From positions 1-36,102 of the forward strand of contig VGRO01000041.1 in the NCBI GenBank assembly GCA_016875335.1: 36,102 bases of DNA, read 5' to 3'. Below the pieces are notes generated by a model that did no database searches, was not told where the DNA came from, and saw only the letters and a list, made by a program, of their open reading frames with translations. Every line of letters starts with the position of its first letter. Position 1 is the stretch's first letter. Below are positions 1 to 7,846 of the stretch, one piece after another. A program made the translations under genes and the position numbers. The DNA comes from Deltaproteobacteria bacterium (GTDB lineage Bacteria; Myxococcota_A; UBA9042).

Positions 1-702
1 AAGGTCACCCACATGGCCGCCCAGCGTGCGCCCGACCGGGCCGGGCCGTTCGCCGCCGAGCACTGGGCGTGGTTGGCCCTGCCGTTGGTCGCAGCGCTGC
101 GCGGGCCGCGGGCACACCGCCCGTGGGCGTGGGCCGCACTGGGCGCGGTGGCCATGGTCCTGGCGTGGCCGCGGCTGCAGTCGCACTATTTCTTTTTGCC
201 GATCCCGCTGTTGGCCATCGCTGCGATCGGACTGTGGCCCGCGTTGGAGTCAGGTCGGCGCAGGCATTGGGCGGCGGCGGCGCTGGTCGCCGGCGTGCTG
301 GCCATCCCCATCGCACGGGCGATCGACCGCAGGCCGGTGCAGCAGCAAGCCGCCGCGGAGATGCGGGCCCTGGCCGCGCAGGTCGCCCGGCTGGCGGGCA
401 GCCCGACCCGGCCGATCTGGGGCGACGGAGCCCTGGTCCCGCTGGTGAGCTTGCACACAGGCCTGCCAGTGGCGCTGGGCGACACGGACGTCAATGCGCA
501 GCGCTTCGCGGCGGGCTTGCTGGACGCCGCCGCGCACGTGGACAAGGTGTTGGCGACCCGGCCGATCCTGGTGGTGGTGCCGCGGCACGGCGTGGACACA
601 ATCGCCGCAATCCACGACGCCATGCTGCGGCGCTGCCCGGACGCCCAGACGTTCACGTCGCCGGCCACCGGATATGCTGGAGTCCTGCTCACCTGCCGGT
701 GA
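1..702 (+). CDS. C-terminal part of an integral membrane protein, probable GT-C-type glycosyltransferase (5' end outside window)
   Basis: The frame is open from the first base of the window, so the ATG at 13 is probably internal and the gene starts upstream. The visible part has about four hydrophobic segments (roughly residues 24-35, 43-57, 64-82 and 88-107). The third carries a HYFFLPIPLL stretch like the 'RY.LP..P' helix of GT39/GT83 (ArnT/PMT-like) glycosyltransferases. A soluble tail of about 125 residues follows. It looks like the C-terminal extracytoplasmic domain of such enzymes, with a WGDGALVPLVS strand and an ILVVVPRHG segment. If the reading is right, it moves a sugar from a polyprenyl-phosphate donor at the outer face of the inner membrane. 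The catalytic first loop lies outside the window, so the activity cannot be confirmed; another polytopic membrane protein is possible. The stop is TGA at 700-702, followed by a 651-bp gap. Confidence 0.6.
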   Translation, partial: KVTHMAAQRAPDRAGPFAAEHWAWLALPLVAALRGPRAHRPWAWAALGAVAMVLAWPRLQSHYFFLPIPLLAIAAIGLWPALESGRRRHWAAAALVAGVLAIPIARAIDRRPVQQQAAAEMRALAAQVARLAGSPTRPIWGDGALVPLVSLHTGLPVALGDTDVNAQRFAAGLLDAAAHVDKVLATRPILVVVPRHGVDTIAAIHDAMLRRCPDAQTFTSPATGYAGVLLTCR

Positions 703-770
703 CGAGGCCGGCCGTGGCACGGGCATGCGCGGAAATGGGGGCTCTGCTGTATCGGCGGCCAGTGCCGATG

Positions 771-858
771 TTCTCCGGTACCACGGACAGAGCGACGCGC
801 AGGGCTCTCAGGGTCAGCCGGCTGCGCCGGACAGGCGCAGCCGCAGGCACAGGTCCAG
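771..858 (+). repeat. Local dispersed repeat, copy A
   Basis: This copy shares a perfectly identical 45-bp core (796-840) with copy B (1078-1122). Weaker similarity extends upstream through a GGTACC(A/G)CGGACA block and downstream through a CGCAGG-rich tail. The core holds the short self-complementary element CCGGCTGCGCCGG. No transposase or terminal duplication is visible. Confidence 0.8.
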
Positions 859-902
859 TCTCGGATGTCGGCGTTCGCACAAGGGATTTGCGCAGGTCCT
901 GA

Positions 903-988
903 CCCTGTGCCTGTTCCTGGCCCTGTCCGGCGCCACGGCCGCGGACCACCGCTATCGCGGGTCCGGCGCCGGCTGACCCTGAGAGCCA
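903..988 (-). repeat. Local dispersed repeat, inverted copy C (interrupted)
   Basis: Read on the minus strand, this stretch begins GGCTCTCAGGGTCAGCCGG like copies A and B, and ends with the same CTGTCC/CCTGTGCCTG arm. The two halves are split by about 36 bp not present in the other copies. It lies between A and B, so the three copies form a direct-inverted-direct arrangement. Confidence 0.65.
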
Positions 989-1052
989 GGCGAGACCCAG
1001 ACCCGCGTGGAAACGGTGACGCCGCCGCAGTCGGGGATCTACGGGCGAACGG

Positions 1053-1140
1053 CCTCTGGTACCGCGGACATTGCGACCGCGCAGGGCTCTCAGGGTCAGC
1101 CGGCTGCGCCGGACAGGCGCAGGCGCAGGTTCAGACGCAG
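1053..1140 (+). repeat. Local dispersed repeat, copy B
   Basis: This copy is in the same orientation as copy A, and bases 1078-1122 are identical to 796-840. It begins at CTCTGGTACCGCGGACA and ends in the CAGGTTCAGACGCAG tail that matches the tail of copy A with a few changes. Confidence 0.8.
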
Positions 1141-1353
1141 GGTCGGTTTCTGCCAAGAATGCAAGGTGTTGCGAGCGAAGGGGCGTCGGGCGGGAGCACG
1201 CGCCGGCCCCGGCCATGCCAAGCGCGGAATTGTGTTGGATCCTCTGGCGGGGAGCCGCAGCCCCAAGGCGGCGCTTGGTGGCGCCGTGTGCACTGGCCGC
1301 GGCCGCTGGATCGGCGCTATCCTGACGTCCCCGGATGCCCTGGAGGCCACCCG

Positions 1354-3426
1354 ATGAGTGCGATGCCGACCCCGACCCCAACCGCCCGCAATCCCGCGGA
1401 AGGAAAGCCAGGTAGCGCCGCCGCGACCCCCAATGCGGCGCCCATCCCAGGTGCGGCCCCGGGCGCTGGGTCCGCTGGCGCCAAGCGCGGTCAGCCCGGA
1501 AAGGGTGGCCCGCAAGCAGGCCCGCAAAAGCCCAAACCGGGCAGCGAGGAGGGGGTTCGCGAGGAACTCAAGGGCAAGGACTACGAGCAGGGCGCTCAAT
1601 ACGTCAAGCCGGGCGGCGAACTGACGATGAGCGGCGCCGACGCCAAGAAGCAGGCGGCCGACGCGGGCAAGCAGGAAGGCCCGGGCACGGACCTGCCGTA
1701 CCGGGCGCAGATCGAGAAGGCATTTGGAACGCACAGCTTGTCGGGTGTGCGCGCGTACGTCGGCGGCGAGGCGGGCAAGACGGCCGAGCAAATGGGCGCA
1801 CCGGCCTTCACCCAGGGCGACAAGGTGGTGTTCCAGAAAAAGCCCGACCTGCACATGGCGGCGCATGAGGCCGCCCACCTCATCCAACAGCGCCAGGGCC
1901 GTTTGCCGCCGGGGGGCAAGAGCGCCCCGGGCGACCCCTTGGAGCGCGAGGCCGACGCCGTCGCCGACCGCGTGGTGGCGGGGCAGTCGGCCGCGGACCT
2001 GCTCGGTTCCAAGAAGGAGGGCGGCGAGAAGTCCGATGCCGTGCAAGCCTACGCCGGCAACGTCGATACGGCCACGACCAGCGGCCCGGGCACTGTGCGC
2101 GAACAAGTCGACAGGAACTTTAGCGGCGGCCCGGCTGGCGATCGCGACGACAACTTCAACCCCGCCGTCAAGGTTGAGTTCGAGGGCAAGCTCGGCATCG
2201 CGCTGCTTCGCGCCCAGGCGTTCTACCGGCCTGTGGTCGAAAACGTCTCGTACGGCGTGTATCGCTACTTGCAGGCCAAAGCCGAGGTGCTCAAGGAAGA
2301 CGAAAAAAAGCTCATGGAGCAGGCGTTCGAGTCGTTCAGTTTCATGTACGACGCGTTCGAGCCCGGCAAGCAGGCGGGCGGCGTTTTCTACGGCCGCATC
2401 CGCGACAACATGGCCGACAAGGCCGACTACTTCGGGGCCATGACGGACCTGCTGCTCAACGGCAGCGGCACGGTGCAGAACCACATGCTGGCGCATCAGT
2501 GCTTCCTGGACAAAGTGCTCGATGCGGCCAAGGACGCGAGCAAGGGCGTCGGTGGCACCGCGCCGGCGGCGCAATACCTGGACCAGATGCGCAAGACGGC
2601 GGCCGAACGCAAGGCGGAGAAAGATGCTCAGCTTGCCGATGCCCAGGCGCCGGACCTCAAGCATCTTCGCAAGACCGACGCGGGCGAGGCCGACCCGTTT
2701 GGCGAGCGCGGCAAGGGCGTGAGCGGTCGCGAAGCCCGCGGTCGGCTCGACATGCGCAAGGGGTTCAATCCCGGCAAGGGCGGATTCGACCCGGCGGGCC
2801 CGCTGCCCGACGGTGTGAAGTTCGACAATCGGATGCGCGACGGCAGCAAAGTGCCACATTCGCAAGGCATTGCCGATGACGATTCGCCCCAGCAGATGCC
2901 GGCCGACGGCGAGCGGCTGGGGCTGGGCCAGGTCCACAGCCGCGGCGTCGAGACCTACACCCTGGACGAGTCGCAGACGTTCATCCAGCAGGCGCGCACC
3001 ACGTTCAACATGCCGCTGGCGGCTGGCATCAGCGGAACCACCACCGACCTGCACGAAGTCGCCAAGATGTTTGGCGTCCAAAGCCCAGAGCAGCAGTTCA
3101 AGTACCAACTGGCGTGTCTCGCGCACCTGGGAACCGCAGGGGCGCACAGCTTCCACGAGATCATGGCCGCCGCCGCGCTCAACACCGGCGTGACCTACGA
3201 GCCTGGGAACTACCGCAGCATCCTCAAGTACGGCGTCGAGGCCATCGCCGAGATCAAGGCGCTCTTCGACGACCCGAAGTATGCGGAAATTCCCGGCATC
3301 GGCGACCCCGCCAAGCTGCGCGGCAAGACCAGTGAAGCCCCGGCAGACAAGGTCGCGGCCGCCTCGCCACCGCCACCGCCCGCTCCCAACCCCGCGGCGG
3401 CTCCGGCTCCCGCGGCGGTCGCATAG
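1354..3426 (+). CDS. DUF4157 (eCIS core domain) protein with HEAAH metallopeptidase-like motif
   Basis: A 690-residue protein. The first 110 residues or so are Pro/Ala/Gly/Lys-rich and probably disordered. Residues about 115-215 match the DUF4157 domain associated with extracellular contractile injection systems (eCIS): an F.KKPDLHMAAHEAAH stretch with the zinc-type motif H171-E-A-A-H175, then QQRQG, then DPLEREADAVADRV with E199 and D201. The remaining 475 residues are unassigned; near the end is a HLGTAGAHSFHEI segment followed by an EPGNYRSI motif. The tail (about residues 665-690) is again Pro/Ala-rich. The ATG at 1354 is chosen because GGAGG at 1342-1346 lies 7 bases upstream. DUF4157 proteins are usually found with eCIS genes or as their cargo, but no sheath, tube or baseplate gene is in this window. 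It could also be a stand-alone secreted peptidase. No signal peptide is seen. Confidence 0.85.
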   Translation: MSAMPTPTPTARNPAEGKPGSAAATPNAAPIPGAAPGAGSAGAKRGQPGKGGPQAGPQKPKPGSEEGVREELKGKDYEQGAQYVKPGGELTMSGADAKKQAADAGKQEGPGTDLPYRAQIEKAFGTHSLSGVRAYVGGEAGKTAEQMGAPAFTQGDKVVFQKKPDLHMAAHEAAHLIQQRQGRLPPGGKSAPGDPLEREADAVADRVVAGQSAADLLGSKKEGGEKSDAVQAYAGNVDTATTSGPGTVREQVDRNFSGGPAGDRDDNFNPAVKVEFEGKLGIALLRAQAFYRPVVENVSYGVYRYLQAKAEVLKEDEKKLMEQAFESFSFMYDAFEPGKQAGGVFYGRIRDNMADKADYFGAMTDLLLNGSGTVQNHMLAHQCFLDKVLDAAKDASKGVGGTAPAAQYLDQMRKTAAERKAEKDAQLADAQAPDLKHLRKTDAGEADPFGERGKGVSGREARGRLDMRKGFNPGKGGFDPAGPLPDGVKFDNRMRDGSKVPHSQGIADDDSPQQMPADGERLGLGQVHSRGVETYTLDESQTFIQQARTTFNMPLAAGISGTTTDLHEVAKMFGVQSPEQQFKYQLACLAHLGTAGAHSFHEIMAAAALNTGVTYEPGNYRSILKYGVEAIAEIKALFDDPKYAEIPGIGDPAKLRGKTSEAPADKVAAASPPPPPAPNPAAAPAPAAVA

Positions 3427-3585
3427 ATACCGATACCCCCTCCTCCCATTGTTCAGGTCATTGTTTTTTGGATGGTGTTTTCACCGGCTCGTGGTCGTAC
3501 GTGCGCTTGGCGTCGGCGAGAAAACTACCGCCCTGTGCGGCGTCAGGTACGCTAGGTCGTGCGCGTCTTCGCGCATGGACCGACC

Positions 3586-4428
3586 ATGACCGCCGCCGAT
3601 CCACAAGTGGAGCCACAGCCCGACCCGGCCGACGCCGTGGTCGATTGGGCAAGACACAAGGTCCTCGGCCCGGTCCGCGCCGTCGAGGCGCTGGGCGACG
3701 TGTTGCTGTTCACGTTGACCGCGGTATGGCGGGCCCGCAAGCCGCCGCTGCGCTGGGCGGTGTACTTGCAGCAGATGGAGTTCGTGGGCGTCGGGTCGCT
3801 CGGGATCATCTTGCTGACCGGGGCTTTCACTGGGGCAGTGTTCGCCATCCAGACCAGCGTGGCGTTCTCGATCTTCAAGGCCAAAAGCCTGATTGGCGGA
3901 TCGGTGGCGCTGGCGCTGGTGCTAGAGCTTGCGCCGACCATGGGCGCGCTCATGGTCGCCGGCCGCGTCGGGTCGGCGATGACCACGGAACTGGGCACCA
4001 TGCGGGTCACCGAGCAGATCGACGCCCTGGAGACAATGGCCGTCGATCCGCTGCACTACCTGGTGGCGCCGCGGGTGGTGGCGTGCACGCTGATGATGCC
4101 GCTCTTGACCATGTCGTTCAACGCGATCGGCATGTTGGGTTCGTACATCGTGTGCCGGACGCTGCTGGGCGTGGACCACGCGTCGTTCTTCAGCCGCATC
4201 TACGAGTGGGTGGATCCGGCCGACATCGCCTGCAGCGTCGTCAAGGGCACCGCGTTTGGGGCGATCATCGGGGCAATTGCGGCGTACAAGGGATTCTGGG
4301 CCACCGGCGGGTCGCGCGGCGTGGGCCTGGCGACGACGTCCACGGTGGTGACGGCCTCGGTCGCGGTGCTGGTGATGGACTACGTGATCACCAGTGTGTG
4401 GATGGTCTTGTTTCCGGCGGGGGGGTAG
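3586..4428 (+). CDS. MlaE-family ABC transporter permease (orphan)
   Basis: A 280-residue polytopic protein of the MlaE/permease family, close to the usual length of about 260. It has a long cytoplasmic N-terminus, then the characteristic GVGSLGIILLTGAFTGAVF helix (about residues 66-84). The family core follows: VLELAPTMGALMVAGRVGSAMTTELGTM, with the signature GRVGSA and TELGTMRVTEQIDALE coupling segment, then AVDPLHYLVAPRVVA. Family members transport phospholipids across the envelope together with an MCE protein and an ATPase; neither partner is next to this gene. The start is uncertain: GTG at 3559 would add nine residues and neither start has a good Shine-Dalgarno sequence, so I prefer ATG 3586. 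The next gene is convergent. The unnamed partners must lie elsewhere in the genome. Confidence 0.9.
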   Translation: MTAADPQVEPQPDPADAVVDWARHKVLGPVRAVEALGDVLLFTLTAVWRARKPPLRWAVYLQQMEFVGVGSLGIILLTGAFTGAVFAIQTSVAFSIFKAKSLIGGSVALALVLELAPTMGALMVAGRVGSAMTTELGTMRVTEQIDALETMAVDPLHYLVAPRVVACTLMMPLLTMSFNAIGMLGSYIVCRTLLGVDHASFFSRIYEWVDPADIACSVVKGTAFGAIIGAIAAYKGFWATGGSRGVGLATTSTVVTASVAVLVMDYVITSVWMVLFPAGG

Positions 4429-4447
4429 GCCGGCGCGCATTCGATTG

Positions 4448-4473
4448 CCGCAGCGTGGTCGTCGCCGCTGCGG
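4448..4473. terminator. Possible hairpin between convergent genes
   Basis: CCGCAGCG at 4448-4455 and CGCTGCGG at 4466-4473 form a perfect 8-bp stem with a 10-base loop, in the 137-bp gap between the convergent MlaE and MopE-type genes. There is no T-run on either side, so it is at best a weak or Rho-assisted terminator. Confidence 0.3.
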
Positions 4474-4565
4474 AACCGCCCGAGCTTGGCTGGCCGGCTG
4501 GTGTGCCGGCGACCGACTCACCCAAGCCTGGGCCCTGTCCCGGTCGGTATTCGCGTCCGCCCCCG

Positions 4566-7500
4566 CTACTTGGCCACGTACACGAATAGATACCGGGGCC
4601 CGATGATGCCCTGCCCGAAGCAGTTGGACGCCTCGAAGGCGCAACTGTTGTTGTTGACGGTCAGGCTGGCGATGGACTCGCTGCACCCGGCCGCGGAGAC
4701 CCACCAACTGCGGGCCAGCGCCGGGTTCTCGGCGTCGGCCTTGATGAGGTTGTTGCCTTCGAGGTTGAAGTTGCTGTCGTAGATGAGCCCCGATTCGGCC
4801 ATGTTCACCAAACCGTAGGCAAAGACGTTCTTCTTGGCGTCGATGTAGCGCACCTGGCTGGCCAGCTTGCCGGCGCCGCAGGCCACGCGGACCTTCGTGA
4901 AGGCCTTGTCGGCGCAGTCCAGGCCCCAACCCGTCGGGATGTCCTCGCCGGTCGCCGTGTCGTAGTAGCCGGCGCACTGCAACCAACCGGTGGCCTTGAA
5001 GTCGGGACCGAGCTGTCCCACGAACCCGTTGATGGTCGGTGGACAGCCGTCGTCGGTCTGGCCGTTGCAGTTGTTGTCCATGAAATCGGCGCAGAAGTCC
5101 TTGACCCCCGGGTTGACCTTGAAATCGTCGTCGTTGCAGTCGCCGCCGCCAGCAGGGCAGATCTGCGGCGTCACTCCAAACGGGATGGTCTTGCCGGCGT
5201 CGCAGTAGTTGTCGCTGTCCTTGTCGCAGCCGTCGTCGATCTTGAGGTTGCAGTCGTTGTCCTTGTTGTCGCAGAGTTCGGTGGCCAGCGGGTGCACGTC
5301 TGGATCCTTGTCCTGGCAGTCGCCGACGCCCTTGCTGCACTTGGGCGAAAAGCCGATGACCTTGAGGTTCTTGTTGCAAAAGCCGTCGCCGTCGTCGTCG
5401 CAGCCCTCGTCGACCAGGCCACTGCAGTCGTTGTCCAGGTTGTCGCACGCTTCCTGGGTCGCGTAGTTGGCGTTCCAGTTGGCGTAGTGTTCGGCGCTGC
5501 ACGGCAGCCACGCACCGTTGGCGCACAGGCTCACCGGCTTCTTGCTGCCCTTGCACACGCCCAGGTTCTTCTCGCAGTTCTGCGGATCTTCGATGATGAG
5601 GTCGCCGTCACTGGCGTCGGTCTTGCCGTCGCAGTCGTCGTCCTTTCCGTTGCAGGTCTCTTTGGCACTCGGGTACTGGTCGCCGAACAGGTCGTTGCAG
5701 TCGCCGCCGCCGAGCGGGCACACCTTGGGCTTGCCCGCCGTCGCCATGGCGCTGTCGCAATAGCCGTCCTTGTCGTCGTCGCAGCCCTCGTCGACATCGC
5801 CGTCGCAATCGTTGTCGAGGTTGTCGCAGATTTCGGATTGCGGCTTGCCCGCGCTGGTCGAGCACACCGATGCGCTGCCGTCGGGCGCACAGACCACGGT
5901 GCCCGCGACATTGCAGATGCCCTTGCCGTCGGTGCACGATTTGCCGAGGTTGGGAAAAAGCTCGTCGGTGCCACCGGTGCAGTTGTCGTCCACGCCGTTG
6001 CACAGCTCCTTGGCGCCCTTGAAACGCTTGGGGTTGAGGTCGTCGCAGTCGCCTTCGCCGCTGGGGCACGACTTGGGGGTGCCGACGACCGTGAGTTCGC
6101 CGTCGCACTGGCCGTCCTTGTCGTCGTCGCAGCCTTCGTCGATGGCGCCGTTGCAGTTCTGGTCGAGGTCGTCGCACTTCTCGACGGCGCCGGGCAGGCT
6201 CAGCTTGTCGTCGTCGTTGCAGTCGCCGCCCCCCTTGGGGCACACCAGCGGAAAGCCGAGCGTGGCCATGCCCGCGTCGCAATAGCCGTCGCCGTCGTCG
6301 TTGCAGCCGTCGTCGGCCTTGCCCGAGCAGTCGTTGTCCTTGTCGTCGCACACCTCGACCTTGCTGTACGACGGGGCTTGCAGCGTGTAGTCCTGGTCGG
6401 CGCAAGCCAACCACTGGCCGGTCTGGCACAACAGCGCCGGCTTCTTGGACCCGGCGCACACGCCCTGCTGCTTTTCGCACGGTTGGCTGTCGTGGATGAG
6501 CAAAAGGGGGTCCTCGGCGTCCTTGAGGCCGTTGCAGTTGTCGTCGGCGCCGTTGCACAGCTCTTTGGCGGAGGGATGTTTGCCGGCGTCCTTGTCGTCG
6601 CAGTCGCCGCCGCCCTTGGGGCACGCCACCTTGCCCGCGGGCTCGTAGCCCAACGCCGCATCGCAATAGCCGTCCTTGTCGTCGTCGCACCCTTCGTCGG
6701 TCTGGCCATCGCAGTCGTCGTCGGCGTTGTTGCACAGTTCGGGCACCGGCTTTTGGCCGACGCAGGTCTCGATGCCACCGACACAGATCGGCGTGCCCGG
6801 GCAGCTGCTGTCGCCCGCGACGATCTTGCAGGTCGCGCCAGCCGCCGGTTCGTCGGTCTGGCCGTCGCAGTCGTCATCCTGGGCGTTGCAGACTTCGCCG
6901 GCCGGGGTCTTGGCGGTGCACGGCGTCAACTGCTTGCTCTGGCAGTGGCGCTTGCCGGTGCAGGCTCCATCCTTGCCCGACTTGCTGCATTTGGTTTCCG
7001 CTTTCTCGTTCTCGAACCGATCGGTGCAGTTGTCGTTCAGCTTTTCGGCGACGCACTGCTTGGCGGGCTTGCCGTCTACGCTCTTGACCGGCTTGCACGA
7101 AAAACCCGCGGGGCATTTATCCGTCTTGGCGCAGTCTGCGCCGCAAAACGCACCCTCCTCGCCTGCCGGCACGCACACGTCGCCGATGCCGATCGGCGCC
7201 TCGCCGACTTGGGTCTTGCAGTCGAAATCGCCCATGCAGGGCCGGCCGAGGTTGGGCGCCAGGGGCAGACAGCCAAAGACGGTGTCGGGCGCACCGGCGA
7301 CTTGCATGCAGCCCCACCCTTCGGGACATTGCAAGTTGCCGCCGCACAAGCCCGAACACACCTTCTGGTCGCGCGTGGGCGTGCAATAGCCGATGGCGCA
7401 TTGATTGTCTGCGCTGCACGGCGACCCACATTCACCAGGCGATGGGGCGGCGAGGTTGCACGCGGGCTTGGTGGCGCTGAGGTCCAGTGTCGGCGCATCG

Positions 7501-7730
7501 ACCGCTGAGTCGGTCAGCACCACGTCGAACGTGACCAACCCGTCGAGGACGGCGCCGGCATCGACGGTCGTCGCGTCCGGCGCGCCAAGGGTGTCGGCGC
7601 CTGGGCCGGACGCCTCCGACCCGGCGAGGTCGGGCAGCACAGCGCCGGCATTCGCGGCACCACCGCCGTCGCACGCACAGGCAAGGGCGGACGCGGCAAC
7701 GGGGGCCCAAAGGCGGGCAAACATCGTCAT
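4566..7730 (-). CDS. MopE-type Cys/Asp-rich repeat lipoprotein
   Basis: A 1054-residue protein. The N-terminus is a hydrophobic stretch ending in SALACAC, a plausible lipobox with C18. A linker rich in Ala, Asp and Gly follows, then several Cys-rich segments (CSADNQCAIGYC type). The main body has about eleven MopE-type 'putative metal-binding' units of the form CDNxDNDCDGxxDEGCDDDKDGYCD, separated by CPxGGGDCxD spacers. The Asp-rich DxDxDG loops look Ca-binding and the cysteines are probably disulfide-paired outside the cytoplasm. The last 150 residues (from about TINGFVGQLGPDF) form an unrecognised globular domain, not repeat-like. The frame stays open to a GTG at 7811; I chose ATG 7730 because it puts the hydrophobic signal at the N-terminus. 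It is last in a run of four minus-strand genes. Role unknown; a surface stalk or adhesin is inference. Confidence 0.85.
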   Translation of the reverse strand: MTMFARLWAPVAASALACACDGGGAANAGAVLPDLAGSEASGPGADTLGAPDATTVDAGAVLDGLVTFDVVLTDSAVDAPTLDLSATKPACNLAAPSPGECGSPCSADNQCAIGYCTPTRDQKVCSGLCGGNLQCPEGWGCMQVAGAPDTVFGCLPLAPNLGRPCMGDFDCKTQVGEAPIGIGDVCVPAGEEGAFCGADCAKTDKCPAGFSCKPVKSVDGKPAKQCVAEKLNDNCTDRFENEKAETKCSKSGKDGACTGKRHCQSKQLTPCTAKTPAGEVCNAQDDDCDGQTDEPAAGATCKIVAGDSSCPGTPICVGGIETCVGQKPVPELCNNADDDCDGQTDEGCDDDKDGYCDAALGYEPAGKVACPKGGGDCDDKDAGKHPSAKELCNGADDNCNGLKDAEDPLLLIHDSQPCEKQQGVCAGSKKPALLCQTGQWLACADQDYTLQAPSYSKVEVCDDKDNDCSGKADDGCNDDGDGYCDAGMATLGFPLVCPKGGGDCNDDDKLSLPGAVEKCDDLDQNCNGAIDEGCDDDKDGQCDGELTVVGTPKSCPSGEGDCDDLNPKRFKGAKELCNGVDDNCTGGTDELFPNLGKSCTDGKGICNVAGTVVCAPDGSASVCSTSAGKPQSEICDNLDNDCDGDVDEGCDDDKDGYCDSAMATAGKPKVCPLGGGDCNDLFGDQYPSAKETCNGKDDDCDGKTDASDGDLIIEDPQNCEKNLGVCKGSKKPVSLCANGAWLPCSAEHYANWNANYATQEACDNLDNDCSGLVDEGCDDDGDGFCNKNLKVIGFSPKCSKGVGDCQDKDPDVHPLATELCDNKDNDCNLKIDDGCDKDSDNYCDAGKTIPFGVTPQICPAGGGDCNDDDFKVNPGVKDFCADFMDNNCNGQTDDGCPPTINGFVGQLGPDFKATGWLQCAGYYDTATGEDIPTGWGLDCADKAFTKVRVACGAGKLASQVRYIDAKKNVFAYGLVNMAESGLIYDSNFNLEGNNLIKADAENPALARSWWVSAAGCSESIASLTVNNNSCAFEASNCFGQGIIGPRYLFVYVAK

Positions 7731-7846
7731 GGGGCACACCGGCCGGCAAGACGCCAGCGCAAGGTCGCGCGCAGTGCCGCGAAAACCTGCCGGAGCGCTG
7801 CGCGGGACCACAGGTTAGCGAGTGTGAGGGCCCGTGGGCAAGCGGC

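Larger units (their letters stand above)
703..1353. other. 651-bp intergenic region carrying three copies of a dispersed repeat
   Basis: I see no convincing gene between the membrane protein and the DUF4157 gene. The DUF4157 frame is open back to 865, but the residues it would add are Arg/Gly/Pro-rich translation of the repeats. The strong Shine-Dalgarno sequence lies at the ATG at 1354 instead. The region is dominated by two direct and one inverted copy of a repeat, listed separately. The stretch from about 1141 to 1340 shows no clear hairpin or convincing sigma-70 promoter. Confidence 0.6.

Noticed and set aside
703..760. Possible sigma-54 promoter TGGCACG...TGC near 713
   Set aside because: The GG-to-GC spacing is nine instead of ten bases, and it lies far from the start at 1354.
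865..1353. Extension of the DUF4157 protein by 163 residues upstream
   Set aside because: The added residues are translation of the repeat cluster, and the GGAGG site at 1342-1346 fixes the start at 1354.
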